DNA from: an uncultured Clostridium sp.
GTDB taxonomy: Bacteria; Bacillota; Clostridia; UBA1212; UBA1255
Assembly: GCA_900543695.1 (NCBI GenBank)
Contig: UQSG01000041.1
Location: forward strand, 1 to 18,845
Direction: 5' to 3'
Length of the DNA: 18,845 nucleotides
Shown here piece by piece: positions 7,656 to 14,758 of the stretch. The notes beneath the pieces were generated by a model that worked only from the letters and a program-made list of their open reading frames with translations, searched no databases and had not been told where the DNA came from. A program made the translations under genes and the position numbers. Position 1 is the first letter of the stretch; every line of letters starts with the position of its first letter.

Positions 7656-7698
7656 GCGGAGCCGCCTTCAGACCGCTTCTCAGCGTTCCGAAAGCGGT
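7648..7698. terminator. Weak hairpins between convergent regulator and citrate synthase genes
   Basis: GCGGCT/AGCCGC (7648-7653 with 7660-7665) overlaps the regulator's stop codon. ACCGCTT/AAGCGGT (7672-7678 with 7692-7698) overlaps the citrate synthase stop. Neither has a long T-run, so terminator function is uncertain. Confidence 0.3.
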
Positions 7699-9047
7699 TT
7701 ATAGTCTCTCCGCGGCTGTACGCATTTATATGAGGGACGGATAATTTTTCCGGCGTTGACCAGCTCCTCGATGCGGTGCGCGCTCCAGCCGGAGATTCTC
7801 GCCATGGCAAAAATCGGCGTGTAAAGTTCCAGCGGAAGGCCGAGCATGTTATAAACAAAGCCGCTGTAAAAGTCAATGTTCGCGGAAACGCCTTTATACA
7901 TCTTCCGCGCATGTTCTATTACGTGCGGGGCAAGCCGTTCCACGTTGGAATAAAGCGTATATTCCTTCTGCATTCCCTTCTCGTCGCTGAGCTTCTTCAC
8001 AAATCGTTTGAAGATTTCCGCGCGCGGATCGGAAAGCGAATAGACGGCATGTCCCATTCCATAGATCAGTCCTGACCTGTCAAATGCTTCTTTATTAAGA
8101 ATCGCTGCGAGATACGCTGTTATTTCTTCCTCGTCCGTCCAGTCCTTGATGTTTTCCTTGATATTTTCCATCATCTGCACGACCTTAATGTTCGCGCCGC
8201 CGTGCTTCGGGCCTTTTAAGGAGCCGAGCGCCGCCGCAATCGCGGAATATGTATCCGTACCCGAAGAAGATACGACGCGCGTCGTAAACGTAGAGTTGTT
8301 GCCTCCGCCGTGCTCCGCGTGCAGAATCAGGGCAATATCCAGGATTCTGGCTTCCAGCTCCGTATATTTGCTGTCGATCCGCAGCATATGCAGAATGTTC
8401 TGCGCCGTAGAAAGCTCCGGACGCGGCTCGTGAATAAAAAAGCTCGTGCCGTCATTCAGGTAATAATCATACGCCTGATAGCCGTAAACCGACAAAAGAG
8501 GGAACAGCGCAATCAGCTGGAGGCACTGGCGCAGAACATTCGGTATGGACGTATCATTTGCCCTGTTGTCATATGCATAAAGCGTAAGAACGCTTCTGGC
8601 CAGCGTATTCATCATGTCGTGACTCGGCGCCTTCATAATGATATCGCGTACAAAGGAACCCGGCAGCGTGCGGTATCCGGAAAGAATCCTGGTAAAACTG
8701 TCCAGTTCCTCCCGGTTCGGCAGGTCGCCGAACAAAAGCAGATACGTCGTCTCCTCAAAGCCAAAGCGATTGTCTTTGATAAAACCGCCGACCAGCTCCT
8801 CCACATTAATGCCGCGGTAGAACAGCCGCCCGCGGCACGGATGCTTTTCTCCGTCCTCACCTATCTCGAACGACTGGATATCAGAAACCTCGGTCAGCCC
8901 CGTGAGGACGCCGTTTCCGTTCAGATCCCGCAGCCCCCGGAACACTTTATGTTCTAGGTACATTTCCGAATTGATTACGCTGTTTCCCGAGCAAAGCTCC
9001 GATAGCTTCAATATGTCGGGAGTAATAGCAGAATAATCCTTTGCCAT
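7680..9047 (-). CDS. gltA: Citrate synthase (Si-type)
   Basis: This 455-residue enzyme condenses acetyl-CoA and oxaloacetate to citrate and CoA. I start at the ATG at 9047 (MAKDYSAITPDI) because AAGGAGAT lies just upstream; the longer open frame runs back into glmS. Family motifs are HAEHGGGNNSTFTTR (His243 and His246), GPKHGGAN with catalytic His282, GMGHAVYSLSDPR (His333) and catalytic Asp392 in NIDFYSGF. It belongs to the ordinary citrate synthase fold, not the unrelated Re-citrate synthase found in some Clostridia. 2-Methylcitrate synthase activity is an alternative that sequence alone cannot exclude. No aconitase or isocitrate dehydrogenase gene is next to it. It lies 73 bases downstream of glmS on the same strand, with a possible promoter of its own in the gap. 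Confidence 0.95.
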   Translation of the reverse strand: MAKDYSAITPDILKLSELCSGNSVINSEMYLEHKVFRGLRDLNGNGVLTGLTEVSDIQSFEIGEDGEKHPCRGRLFYRGINVEELVGGFIKDNRFGFEETTYLLLFGDLPNREELDSFTRILSGYRTLPGSFVRDIIMKAPSHDMMNTLARSVLTLYAYDNRANDTSIPNVLRQCLQLIALFPLLSVYGYQAYDYYLNDGTSFFIHEPRPELSTAQNILHMLRIDSKYTELEARILDIALILHAEHGGGNNSTFTTRVVSSSGTDTYSAIAAALGSLKGPKHGGANIKVVQMMENIKENIKDWTDEEEITAYLAAILNKEAFDRSGLIYGMGHAVYSLSDPRAEIFKRFVKKLSDEKGMQKEYTLYSNVERLAPHVIEHARKMYKGVSANIDFYSGFVYNMLGLPLELYTPIFAMARISGWSAHRIEELVNAGKIIRPSYKCVQPRRDYKPLSER

Positions 9048-9085
9048 GGTAAAATCATCTCCTTGATAGGTGTTGTGGATTCTTA

Positions 9086-9114
9086 ACTTTACCATGGTTT
9101 TGTGAATTTTGCAA
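9086..9114 (-). promoter_or_regulatory. Possible promoter of the citrate synthase gene
   Basis: On the minus strand TTGCAA (9114-9109), a 17-bp spacer and TAAAGT (9091-9086) lie between glmS and citrate synthase. The -10 is a weak match. No terminator is visible after glmS, so read-through from the glm operon is also possible. Confidence 0.35.
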
Positions 9115-9120
9115 ATGAAT

Positions 9121-10947
9121 TTATTCCACTGTAACGGATTTTGCCAAATTACGCGGCCGGTCCACATCGCAGCCGCGCAGCACCGCCGTGTAGTAGGCAA
9201 GCAGCTGCAGCGCGGCGATCGCAGGGAACGGAGCGTAAACTTCGTTCAGCTGCGGCAGATCAATCCGGAAATCACAGACTGACGGATCCGCAGGGCGTCC
9301 GCCGGGGCAGACCAGCACGACGCGCGCGCCGCGCGTTTTGACCTCTTTGACGTTACTGAGCGTCTTTTCAAATAATTCTTCATTTGTCGCAAGTGCGATT
9401 ACCGGCGTGCCATCCGTAATCAGAGAAATCGTGCCGTGCTTCATTTCCCCCGCGGCGTAAGCCTCGCTGTGAATGTACGTGATTTCCTTGAGCTTTAGCG
9501 AGCCCTCCGACGCCAGAAGACAATCCAGTCCCCGACCGATAAAGAATACGCTCGGGCACTGCAGAAATTCTCCGGCAAGAAGGCGAATCTTTTCTTTTTG
9601 TCCGATTACCTCCTCAATCGCGGCCGGAACCTTGCTGGCAAGCTCTTCCAGCAGCGCCTCCGCCTCGCCGGCGGTCAGCTTTCCCTTCAGCGCGGCCAGT
9701 TTTACGGAAAGCACATACATTACGGTAATTTGCGAAGAGTACGCCTTTGTGCTCGCAACGGAAATCTCCGGCCCGGCAAGCGTCAGAAGAATCCGGTCCG
9801 CCTCGCGCGCTACCGTGGAACCGATGACATTCACCACGGCCAGCGTGCGCGCGCCGCGCGCCTTGGCCAGCCGGAGCGCTGCGACGGTATCCGCCGTTTC
9901 CCCTGACTGCGAAATCAGAATGACAAGATCGCGGCTTCCCAGTATCGGATCCTGATACCGGAACTCCGATGCGATATAAACATTTACGGGAATCCGCGCC
10001 AGCTTCTCCGTCATAAATTTTCCGATCAGGCCGGCGTGCATCGCCGTCCCGCACGCCACAATGTTTATGGTTTCAAATTCGTTTTCCGCGAAAAACGCCT
10101 CGATGTCCGAAGACAGGACGGAGGACAGCGTATCGCGGACGGCGCGCGGCTCCTCATGGATTTCTTTCAGCATAAAATGCGGGAAGCCTTCCTTCTCCGC
10201 AGCATCGACGCTCCAGGTAACTTTTTGATATTCCGGCGAAAAGGAAGCGCCGGAAGCCGGAGCGATCGTAATCGACGCCGGTGAGACTGCGGCAATTTCA
10301 CCCTCCTCCAGACGGTAGTATTGATCCGTATATTTTAATATCGCAGGGATATCCGAGGCAATATAATTGCCGTCCTCTCCGGCGGCCAGGATCAGCGGAC
10401 TGTCCTTCCGTACCGCATAAATTACGGAGGGACGGTCGTGAAAAAGAATCCCGAACGCATACGAGCCGCGGAGTTCTCCCGCAGCCGCGCGGATCGCGGC
10501 GATGGGATCGCCTGTTTGCCGATAATAAAAATCAATTAAATCAGCCGCCGCTTCGGTGTCCGTTTCTGAAAGAAAACGGTATCCCCGTCCGGCCAGCGTC
10601 TCGCGGAGCGCCGCATAATTTTCAATAATCCCGTTGTGTACGAGCGACACATGCGCCGTGCAATGCGGATGCGAATTTAAATCAGACGGTTTTCCATGCG
10701 TCGCCCAGCGCGTATGTCCGATTCCGGAATACGCATCGATTGGCCGTCCCATGTCCCGTTCATATGCTGCCGCCAGCGTCCTGATTTCTGAAACGCGTCC
10801 CTTTTCTTTCAGGCACACCATTCCCGCCGTTTGTTCATAGAAAGCGATTCCCGCAGAATCGTACCCCCTGTATTCCAGCGACTCCAGGCCGCAGAAAAGC
10901 TTCGGGAGCACCTGCGAGACGCCTGTGTAACCGATAATTCCGCACAT
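9121..10947 (-). CDS. glmS: Glutamine--fructose-6-phosphate aminotransferase (isomerizing)
   Basis: This 608-residue enzyme makes glucosamine-6-phosphate from fructose-6-phosphate and glutamine, the first committed step to UDP-GlcNAc and peptidoglycan. The start is the ATG at 10947 (MCGIIGYTG), which exposes the catalytic Cys2; AAAGGTGG lies upstream. The 35 codons open before it translate the ribozyme and are not protein. The N-terminal glutaminase domain (2 to about 215) has HTRWATHG (78-85), VHNGIIEN (103-110) and SETDTE (127-132). Two SIS isomerase domains follow, with ACGTAMHAG and ISQSGETADT. The C-terminus NLAKSVTVE is the conserved family ending. It is the third gene of the acetyltransferase-glmM-glmS operon and is controlled by the ribozyme just upstream. 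Confidence 0.97.
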   Translation of the reverse strand: MCGIIGYTGVSQVLPKLFCGLESLEYRGYDSAGIAFYEQTAGMVCLKEKGRVSEIRTLAAAYERDMGRPIDAYSGIGHTRWATHGKPSDLNSHPHCTAHVSLVHNGIIENYAALRETLAGRGYRFLSETDTEAAADLIDFYYRQTGDPIAAIRAAAGELRGSYAFGILFHDRPSVIYAVRKDSPLILAAGEDGNYIASDIPAILKYTDQYYRLEEGEIAAVSPASITIAPASGASFSPEYQKVTWSVDAAEKEGFPHFMLKEIHEEPRAVRDTLSSVLSSDIEAFFAENEFETINIVACGTAMHAGLIGKFMTEKLARIPVNVYIASEFRYQDPILGSRDLVILISQSGETADTVAALRLAKARGARTLAVVNVIGSTVAREADRILLTLAGPEISVASTKAYSSQITVMYVLSVKLAALKGKLTAGEAEALLEELASKVPAAIEEVIGQKEKIRLLAGEFLQCPSVFFIGRGLDCLLASEGSLKLKEITYIHSEAYAAGEMKHGTISLITDGTPVIALATNEELFEKTLSNVKEVKTRGARVVLVCPGGRPADPSVCDFRIDLPQLNEVYAPFPAIAALQLLAYYTAVLRGCDVDRPRNLAKSVTVE

Positions 10948-10993
10948 AGTTTCTATTCCACCTTTATTAAATTTTATTGACTGATTCTGCATC

Positions 10994-11150
10994 TTTTTTG
11001 TGCCGCGGCTTCCGCCCGGCTTTGTTGGATGCATAACGACGGCAGAATCCATCTTCGCTCTGCCGCCGGAGGACCACCCGCCGAAATGCTCGATACTGTC
11101 CTCTCCTCGTCAACCGCATATCATTTCACGCGCATATGCGGTTCTGGCGC
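10994..11150 (-). promoter_or_regulatory. glmS ribozyme (glucosamine-6-phosphate riboswitch)
   Basis: The minus-strand RNA starts AAAGCGCCAGAACC, and the known self-cleavage position is just 5' of the first G (between 11151 and 11150). P2 is a perfect 10-bp stem, AACCGCATAT with ATATGCGGTT. The conserved core follows: TTGACGAGG, then ATCGAGCATTTCGGCGG, then GGTCCTCC pairing back to GAGGAC. A P3-like stem CGGCAGA/TCTGCCG and a GC-rich 3' hairpin end in ACAAAAAA. Order and spacing match the glmS ribozyme class. In this class glucosamine-6-phosphate is the cofactor for cleavage, and the cleaved mRNA for glmS is degraded, giving feedback repression. The 3' boundary is approximate. It begins only 18 bases after the glmM stop. 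Confidence 0.95.
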
Positions 11151-11168
11151 TTTGTTTGTAAAATTTTC

Positions 11169-12518
11169 TTATTTTCCCCCCAGTCTTTCTTTAATAATTT
11201 CAGAAACGCTTTTGGCCACGTTCTCCGTCAGCGCCCGGTCCTCGCCCTCCGTCATAATCCGGATTAAAGGCTCCGTACCCGACGGCCGTACCACAATCCT
11301 TCCGGCTTCTCCGAACTGTTTCTTTGCGCTTTCGATCGCCGCCTTAATCTGCGGATCCGTGTAAAACGCAAGCTTTCCTTCTTTTGAAACCTCGACGTTT
11401 ATAATGGACTGCGGATAGCGCTTCATTACCTCGGCCAGCTCGGAAAGCTTGCTGCCGCTTCGCTTCACCAACGAAAGCAGCTGGATCGACGTAAGCTGTC
11501 CGTCGCCCGTAGATGCAAAATCGCTGAATATGACGTGCCCGGATTGTTCCCCGCCGAAATTGTAGTCCTCCTGAAGCATTTCCTCAAGCACAAACCGGTC
11601 TCCGACCTTAGTTGCGACGAAGGAAATTCCATTGTCCTTACAGAATCTGCCGAATCCCATATTCGTCATCACGGTCCCGACCACTGTGTTCTTAGCCAGC
11701 TTGCCGCGTTCTTTCATGTCCTTTGCGCAGATTGCCAGAATGAAATCTCCGTCGACAATGTTTCCCCTGTCGTCTACACAGATGCAGCGGTCCGCGTCTC
11801 CGTCGTAGGCCACGCCCGCGTCAAGCTTGTTGTTTAAAACGTATTCCCTGAGCCGCTCGATGTGCGTAGAGCCGCAGTCGCAGTTAATGTTGATCCCGTC
11901 CGGCCTGCTGTGCAAAATATCTGCGTTTGCTCCAAGCTCTGTAAAGAGCCTCTCTGCCGACACGCTTGCGGAGCCGTTTGCGCAGTCTACTGCGATATTA
12001 AGGCCTTCCAGCGAATTCATAACCGTGCTTTTCAGATGATCCACGTAGTCCTTGACGGCGTTGGACGCATATGTCACCTTGCCGATATCCGTTCCGGAAA
12101 GCGCCTGTTCTTCGCCGTCCAGCACGAGGGATTCGATCTGTTCCTCCAGCGCGTCCGGTATTTTATATCCGTCGCCGCTGAAAATCTTGATTCCGTTATA
12201 CTCTGCGGGATTGTGCGACGCCGAGATCATAATGCCGGCATCCGCCTTGTATTTTCCTACGAGATATGCGACCGCAGGAGTCGGCACCACGCCGAGTATG
12301 ATGACGTCCGCTCCCACGGAACAGAGTCCCGACGCAATGCTGAAGCTGAGCATATCCGATGAAATTCTCGTATCTGAGCCCACGCAGAACAGAAGTCTTC
12401 TCCGGCTGCCATCCGACAGTACGCTGCCCGCGGCGCGCCCAACCTTGAGGGCAAGCTCGCAGGTCAGAAACGAATTGGCGATTCCGCGGATTCCGTCCGT
12501 TCCGAATAATCTTCCCAT
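11169..12518 (-). CDS. glmM: Phosphoglucosamine mutase
   Basis: This 449-residue enzyme converts glucosamine-6-phosphate to glucosamine-1-phosphate, the step after GlmS. It starts MGRLFGTDGIRG, the family N-terminus. The phosphoserine loop is ISASHNPAEYNG with Ser101, the metal-binding loop is D239-G-D-A-D243, and the C-terminal phosphate-binding loop is RPSGTEPLIRIM. Length is normal. GGGAGGTG precedes the ATG. It lies 22 bases after the acetyltransferase-like gene, so the two are co-transcribed. Confidence 0.97.
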   Translation of the reverse strand: MGRLFGTDGIRGIANSFLTCELALKVGRAAGSVLSDGSRRRLLFCVGSDTRISSDMLSFSIASGLCSVGADVIILGVVPTPAVAYLVGKYKADAGIMISASHNPAEYNGIKIFSGDGYKIPDALEEQIESLVLDGEEQALSGTDIGKVTYASNAVKDYVDHLKSTVMNSLEGLNIAVDCANGSASVSAERLFTELGANADILHSRPDGININCDCGSTHIERLREYVLNNKLDAGVAYDGDADRCICVDDRGNIVDGDFILAICAKDMKERGKLAKNTVVGTVMTNMGFGRFCKDNGISFVATKVGDRFVLEEMLQEDYNFGGEQSGHVIFSDFASTGDGQLTSIQLLSLVKRSGSKLSELAEVMKRYPQSIINVEVSKEGKLAFYTDPQIKAAIESAKKQFGEAGRIVVRPSGTEPLIRIMTEGEDRALTENVAKSVSEIIKERLGGK

Positions 12519-12540
12519 TTGCTTTCACCTCCCTTTTTAA

Positions 12541-13212
12541 TTATTGCCGCTTTATTATATGCTCCGGGTCCTTGTAAATGCTCCCTCCGTTTACAACGCC
12601 CCGTACGCGCGACTGCGGATAGATAATACATTCCCGTCCGATGACCGTCCCCGGGCAAAGCACCGTATTGCAGCCCACCTCGGTGTAGTCCCCGACGACG
12701 GCGCCGAACTTCCGAAGCTCCGTGCTGAGCACGGTGTTGGTGTCGCTGTGCTTTACTGTGACCGGCGTTTTGTCGCTTTTGACATTGGAAGTGATCGCGC
12801 CGGCGCCCAGATGGGCTTTATAGCCAAGCACCGAATCTCCGACATAATTGTAATGCGGCACCTGCACACCGTCGAACAGAAGACAGTTCTTAAGCTCCGT
12901 GGAGTTGCCGACTACCGCGTTTTTTCCAACGATCACGCTGCCGCGGATAAAAGCGCAGTGCCGAACCTCCGCGCCCTCATCGATGATGCACGGCCCGGCA
13001 ATGTATGCCGTATCATAAATGTTCGCCGTTTTTGCGATCCAGACATTTTCCTGCGGATTGTCGAAGCGGTCCGGGCTCAGCGACGCGCCGAGCCGTAAGG
13101 TAAATTCTTTAATATTCGGTAAAATCTCCCATGGGAACAGGACTTCGTCGAAAAGCTCCTTTGCGATTGTTTTCCCAAGATCCAACAAATTATTTACACT
13201 GCAATGATTCAA
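12541..13212 (-). CDS. GlmU-acetyltransferase-like hexapeptide-repeat protein
   Basis: This 223-residue left-handed beta-helix protein has hexapeptide repeats from about 57 to 205. It resembles the C-terminal half of GlmU, which acetylates glucosamine-1-phosphate. VPHYNYVGDSVLG aligns with the GlmU motif HxxYxGD, giving a catalytic-type His120 and Tyr123. LGAGAITSN keeps the acetyl-CoA-site Asn (Asn143), but the Tyr that usually follows is Val144. There is no N-terminal uridylyltransferase domain with the LAAGxGTRM motif. The start is a TTG at 13212 with AGGGG about 11 bases upstream; no ATG or GTG fits, and a TTG eight codons downstream is the alternative. Being first in an operon with glmM and glmS supports a role in UDP-GlcNAc precursor synthesis. 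An acyltransferase acting on a related sugar phosphate is the alternative. Confidence 0.85.
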   Translation of the reverse strand: MNHCSVNNLLDLGKTIAKELFDEVLFPWEILPNIKEFTLRLGASLSPDRFDNPQENVWIAKTANIYDTAYIAGPCIIDEGAEVRHCAFIRGSVIVGKNAVVGNSTELKNCLLFDGVQVPHYNYVGDSVLGYKAHLGAGAITSNVKSDKTPVTVKHSDTNTVLSTELRKFGAVVGDYTEVGCNTVLCPGTVIGRECIIYPQSRVRGVVNGGSIYKDPEHIIKRQ

Positions 13213-13254
13213 AATTAATTCTGCCCCTAACTGTCATTGATCCATTCGAAGCAG

Positions 13255-13283
13255 ATTATAAAGCATCTATATCTATTTTACAA
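13255..13283 (-). promoter_or_regulatory. Predicted sigma-A promoter of the glm operon
   Basis: On the minus strand TTGTAA (13283-13278), a 17-bp spacer and a consensus TATAAT (13260-13255) lie 43 bases before the TTG start of the acetyltransferase-like gene. It is the only good promoter I find for the three-gene amino-sugar operon. Confidence 0.65.
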
Positions 13284-13367
13284 GATCAAATTTTGCGTGC
13301 CGTCGGGACGCGAAGATTTATATAATATAGTAAATCAAATTTTATAAGACGGGCGGCGGTGCAGCTG

Positions 13368-13568
13368 ATGGAAAAACGGAACAGTGAAAAATATGAATAT
13401 GTGCCCGACGTCAGCCATATCATGCGGCAGGCGGGCTTCTCGATGGATCTGATAGAGATCCTGGCGGAGCCCGTTTCTGCAAAAGCCGGGCGGAAGGCTT
13501 CCGGCAGCGTGGAACCTGCTTTTGTCCCAGAGGTTTTCTTTTATTTCAAAAATGATATAAATGGGTGA
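13368..13568 (+). CDS. Small hypothetical protein (66 aa)
   Basis: The ORF starts MEKRNSEKYEYVPDVSHIMRQ from the ATG at 13368; a GTG nine bases earlier is an alternative. It is soluble, with no signal peptide or membrane segment, and I do not recognise the family. TATAAT occurs at 13321-13326, but no -35 lies at a good distance and the ribosome site is weak. An AT-rich 6-bp hairpin followed by Ts overlaps its stop codon (13559-13582). It lies between the divergent glm promoter and the secreted-protein operon. Whether it is expressed is uncertain. Confidence 0.45.
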   Translation: MEKRNSEKYEYVPDVSHIMRQAGFSMDLIEILAEPVSAKAGRKASGSVEPAFVPEVFFYFKNDING

Positions 13569-13598
13569 TTATTTCCATTTTTGGCACAATAAAACTGT

Positions 13599-13627
13599 TT
13601 GCATTGTCCCGATTTGCGTGATATACT
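13599..13627 (+). promoter_or_regulatory. Predicted sigma-A promoter of the secreted-protein pair
   Basis: TTGCAT (13599-13604), a 17-bp spacer and TATACT (13622-13627) lie 19 bases before the ATG at 13647, so the leader would be very short. Confidence 0.55.
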
Positions 13628-13646
13628 CTTTTCGGGAGTGATTCAG

Positions 13647-14744
13647 ATGAGGTTGTTTGCACGTTTATCTCTGCGATGCGCCGCTCTGTTCGGAGCGCTT
13701 TTATTTTTGATGGTGCCCGCGTCGGCCTGCCGGACGGGTGAGACGGAAACGCCGGAAGAAACCGGCGGCCCTGACGCGCCGGCCATTCAGACACGGCAGG
13801 AATTTTATTACGAAGTATACCGGAAAATTTTAAACGACGAGATTCTGCGGGGTGTCTATCTGCCTTCCCGCACGCGTTCCGGCGCCGCCGATCTGCTTTG
13901 CGGAGAAAACCTTTACGAGCCGGGCACATATCGCTACCGCGTGTACGCGCGCAAAAGAGAATCGGCTTCACGAATGACGGTGGAAACGCTGAAATATGGT
14001 TATGCGGATAACGCCGTCCCGCGGCAAAGATGGATCTGGCGCGCGCCGGAGAACAGCGTGGCGCTCTGGTCGGGACTTCTTTCCGATTTTGCAGAGGTCG
14101 ACGAAAAAAACCGCGAAGCCGTAGCTTTCTTATGCGATGCCGGTCTTGCCCGCATCCAAGAAGATACGTCCGCCTATCTGCTCCGTCTCGGACCCAATGA
14201 GCCCGTTACGGCCGAAGAAGCGGAAGCGCTGTCGGCCGCGGTCGATTCTTACGTGCGCGCCATTCCCGGAAACGCGGTGCGGACATGCGATCCGGAAGGA
14301 AACGACATTCTGCTCTGTTTTTCCGATCCTGTCTCTCTGTTTGCTTTTCGCGGCCTTATCACCCGGCTGCACGGGAGCGGAGAAATCGATCGCTCCTTTG
14401 TATATTATGACGAGACGGGAACCGTTCTGTCTTTGTGGATCAGTTCCGCGTCGGGAGGCATGGTTTCGATTCCGCTGGATCTTGCATTCGGCGCCGTATG
14501 CGCGCTTCCGTATGCCGGAGATTTTGCGCTCTTCCAGCAAAGGCTTGAAATTGCAGCGGCAATCCTTCCGGAAAATCAGCGCGCGCAGTTTCTTTCCGAC
14601 ATGACCGGAGCGCGCGAGGGCACAGACGGGAGCGGTCCATTTTATTATGAAATTGAAGGAAGCGGCTGCTCGATATGGGTATCAGTGGCGGAGAACGCCG
14701 GCTCCGCGGGTACGATCCGGATCGGAATTGCCGCGAATCAATAA
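13647..14744 (+). CDS. Putative secreted or lipid-anchored protein of unknown function
   Basis: The protein has 365 residues from the ATG at 13647 (GGGAG upstream). The open frame extends 16 codons further, but that part overlaps the promoter. The N-terminus MRLFARLSLR is followed by a hydrophobic stretch and PASAC at Cys28. That looks like a signal peptide with a weak lipobox, then an acidic Thr/Glu/Pro-rich segment (about 30-45). The rest is a mixed globular region without transmembrane segments. I do not recognise a family and see no catalytic motif. The next gene starts 14 bases later and is also secreted, so the two probably form an operon and may act together at the cell surface. Confidence 0.8.
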   Translation: MRLFARLSLRCAALFGALLFLMVPASACRTGETETPEETGGPDAPAIQTRQEFYYEVYRKILNDEILRGVYLPSRTRSGAADLLCGENLYEPGTYRYRVYARKRESASRMTVETLKYGYADNAVPRQRWIWRAPENSVALWSGLLSDFAEVDEKNREAVAFLCDAGLARIQEDTSAYLLRLGPNEPVTAEEAEALSAAVDSYVRAIPGNAVRTCDPEGNDILLCFSDPVSLFAFRGLITRLHGSGEIDRSFVYYDETGTVLSLWISSASGGMVSIPLDLAFGAVCALPYAGDFALFQQRLEIAAAILPENQRAQFLSDMTGAREGTDGSGPFYYEIEGSGCSIWVSVAENAGSAGTIRIGIAANQ

Positions 14745-14758
14745 AAAGGGGGAAATTT

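Noticed and set aside
9048..9200. 51-residue N-terminal extension of citrate synthase
   Set aside because: It overlaps the end of glmS and the intergenic region. The ATG at 9047 has AAGGAGAT upstream and gives the normal family N-terminus.
10948..11052. In-frame N-terminal extension of GlmS by 35 residues
   Set aside because: It is translation of the glmS ribozyme and leader. GlmS must start at MCG so that Cys2 becomes the N-terminal nucleophile, and a ribosome site precedes that ATG.
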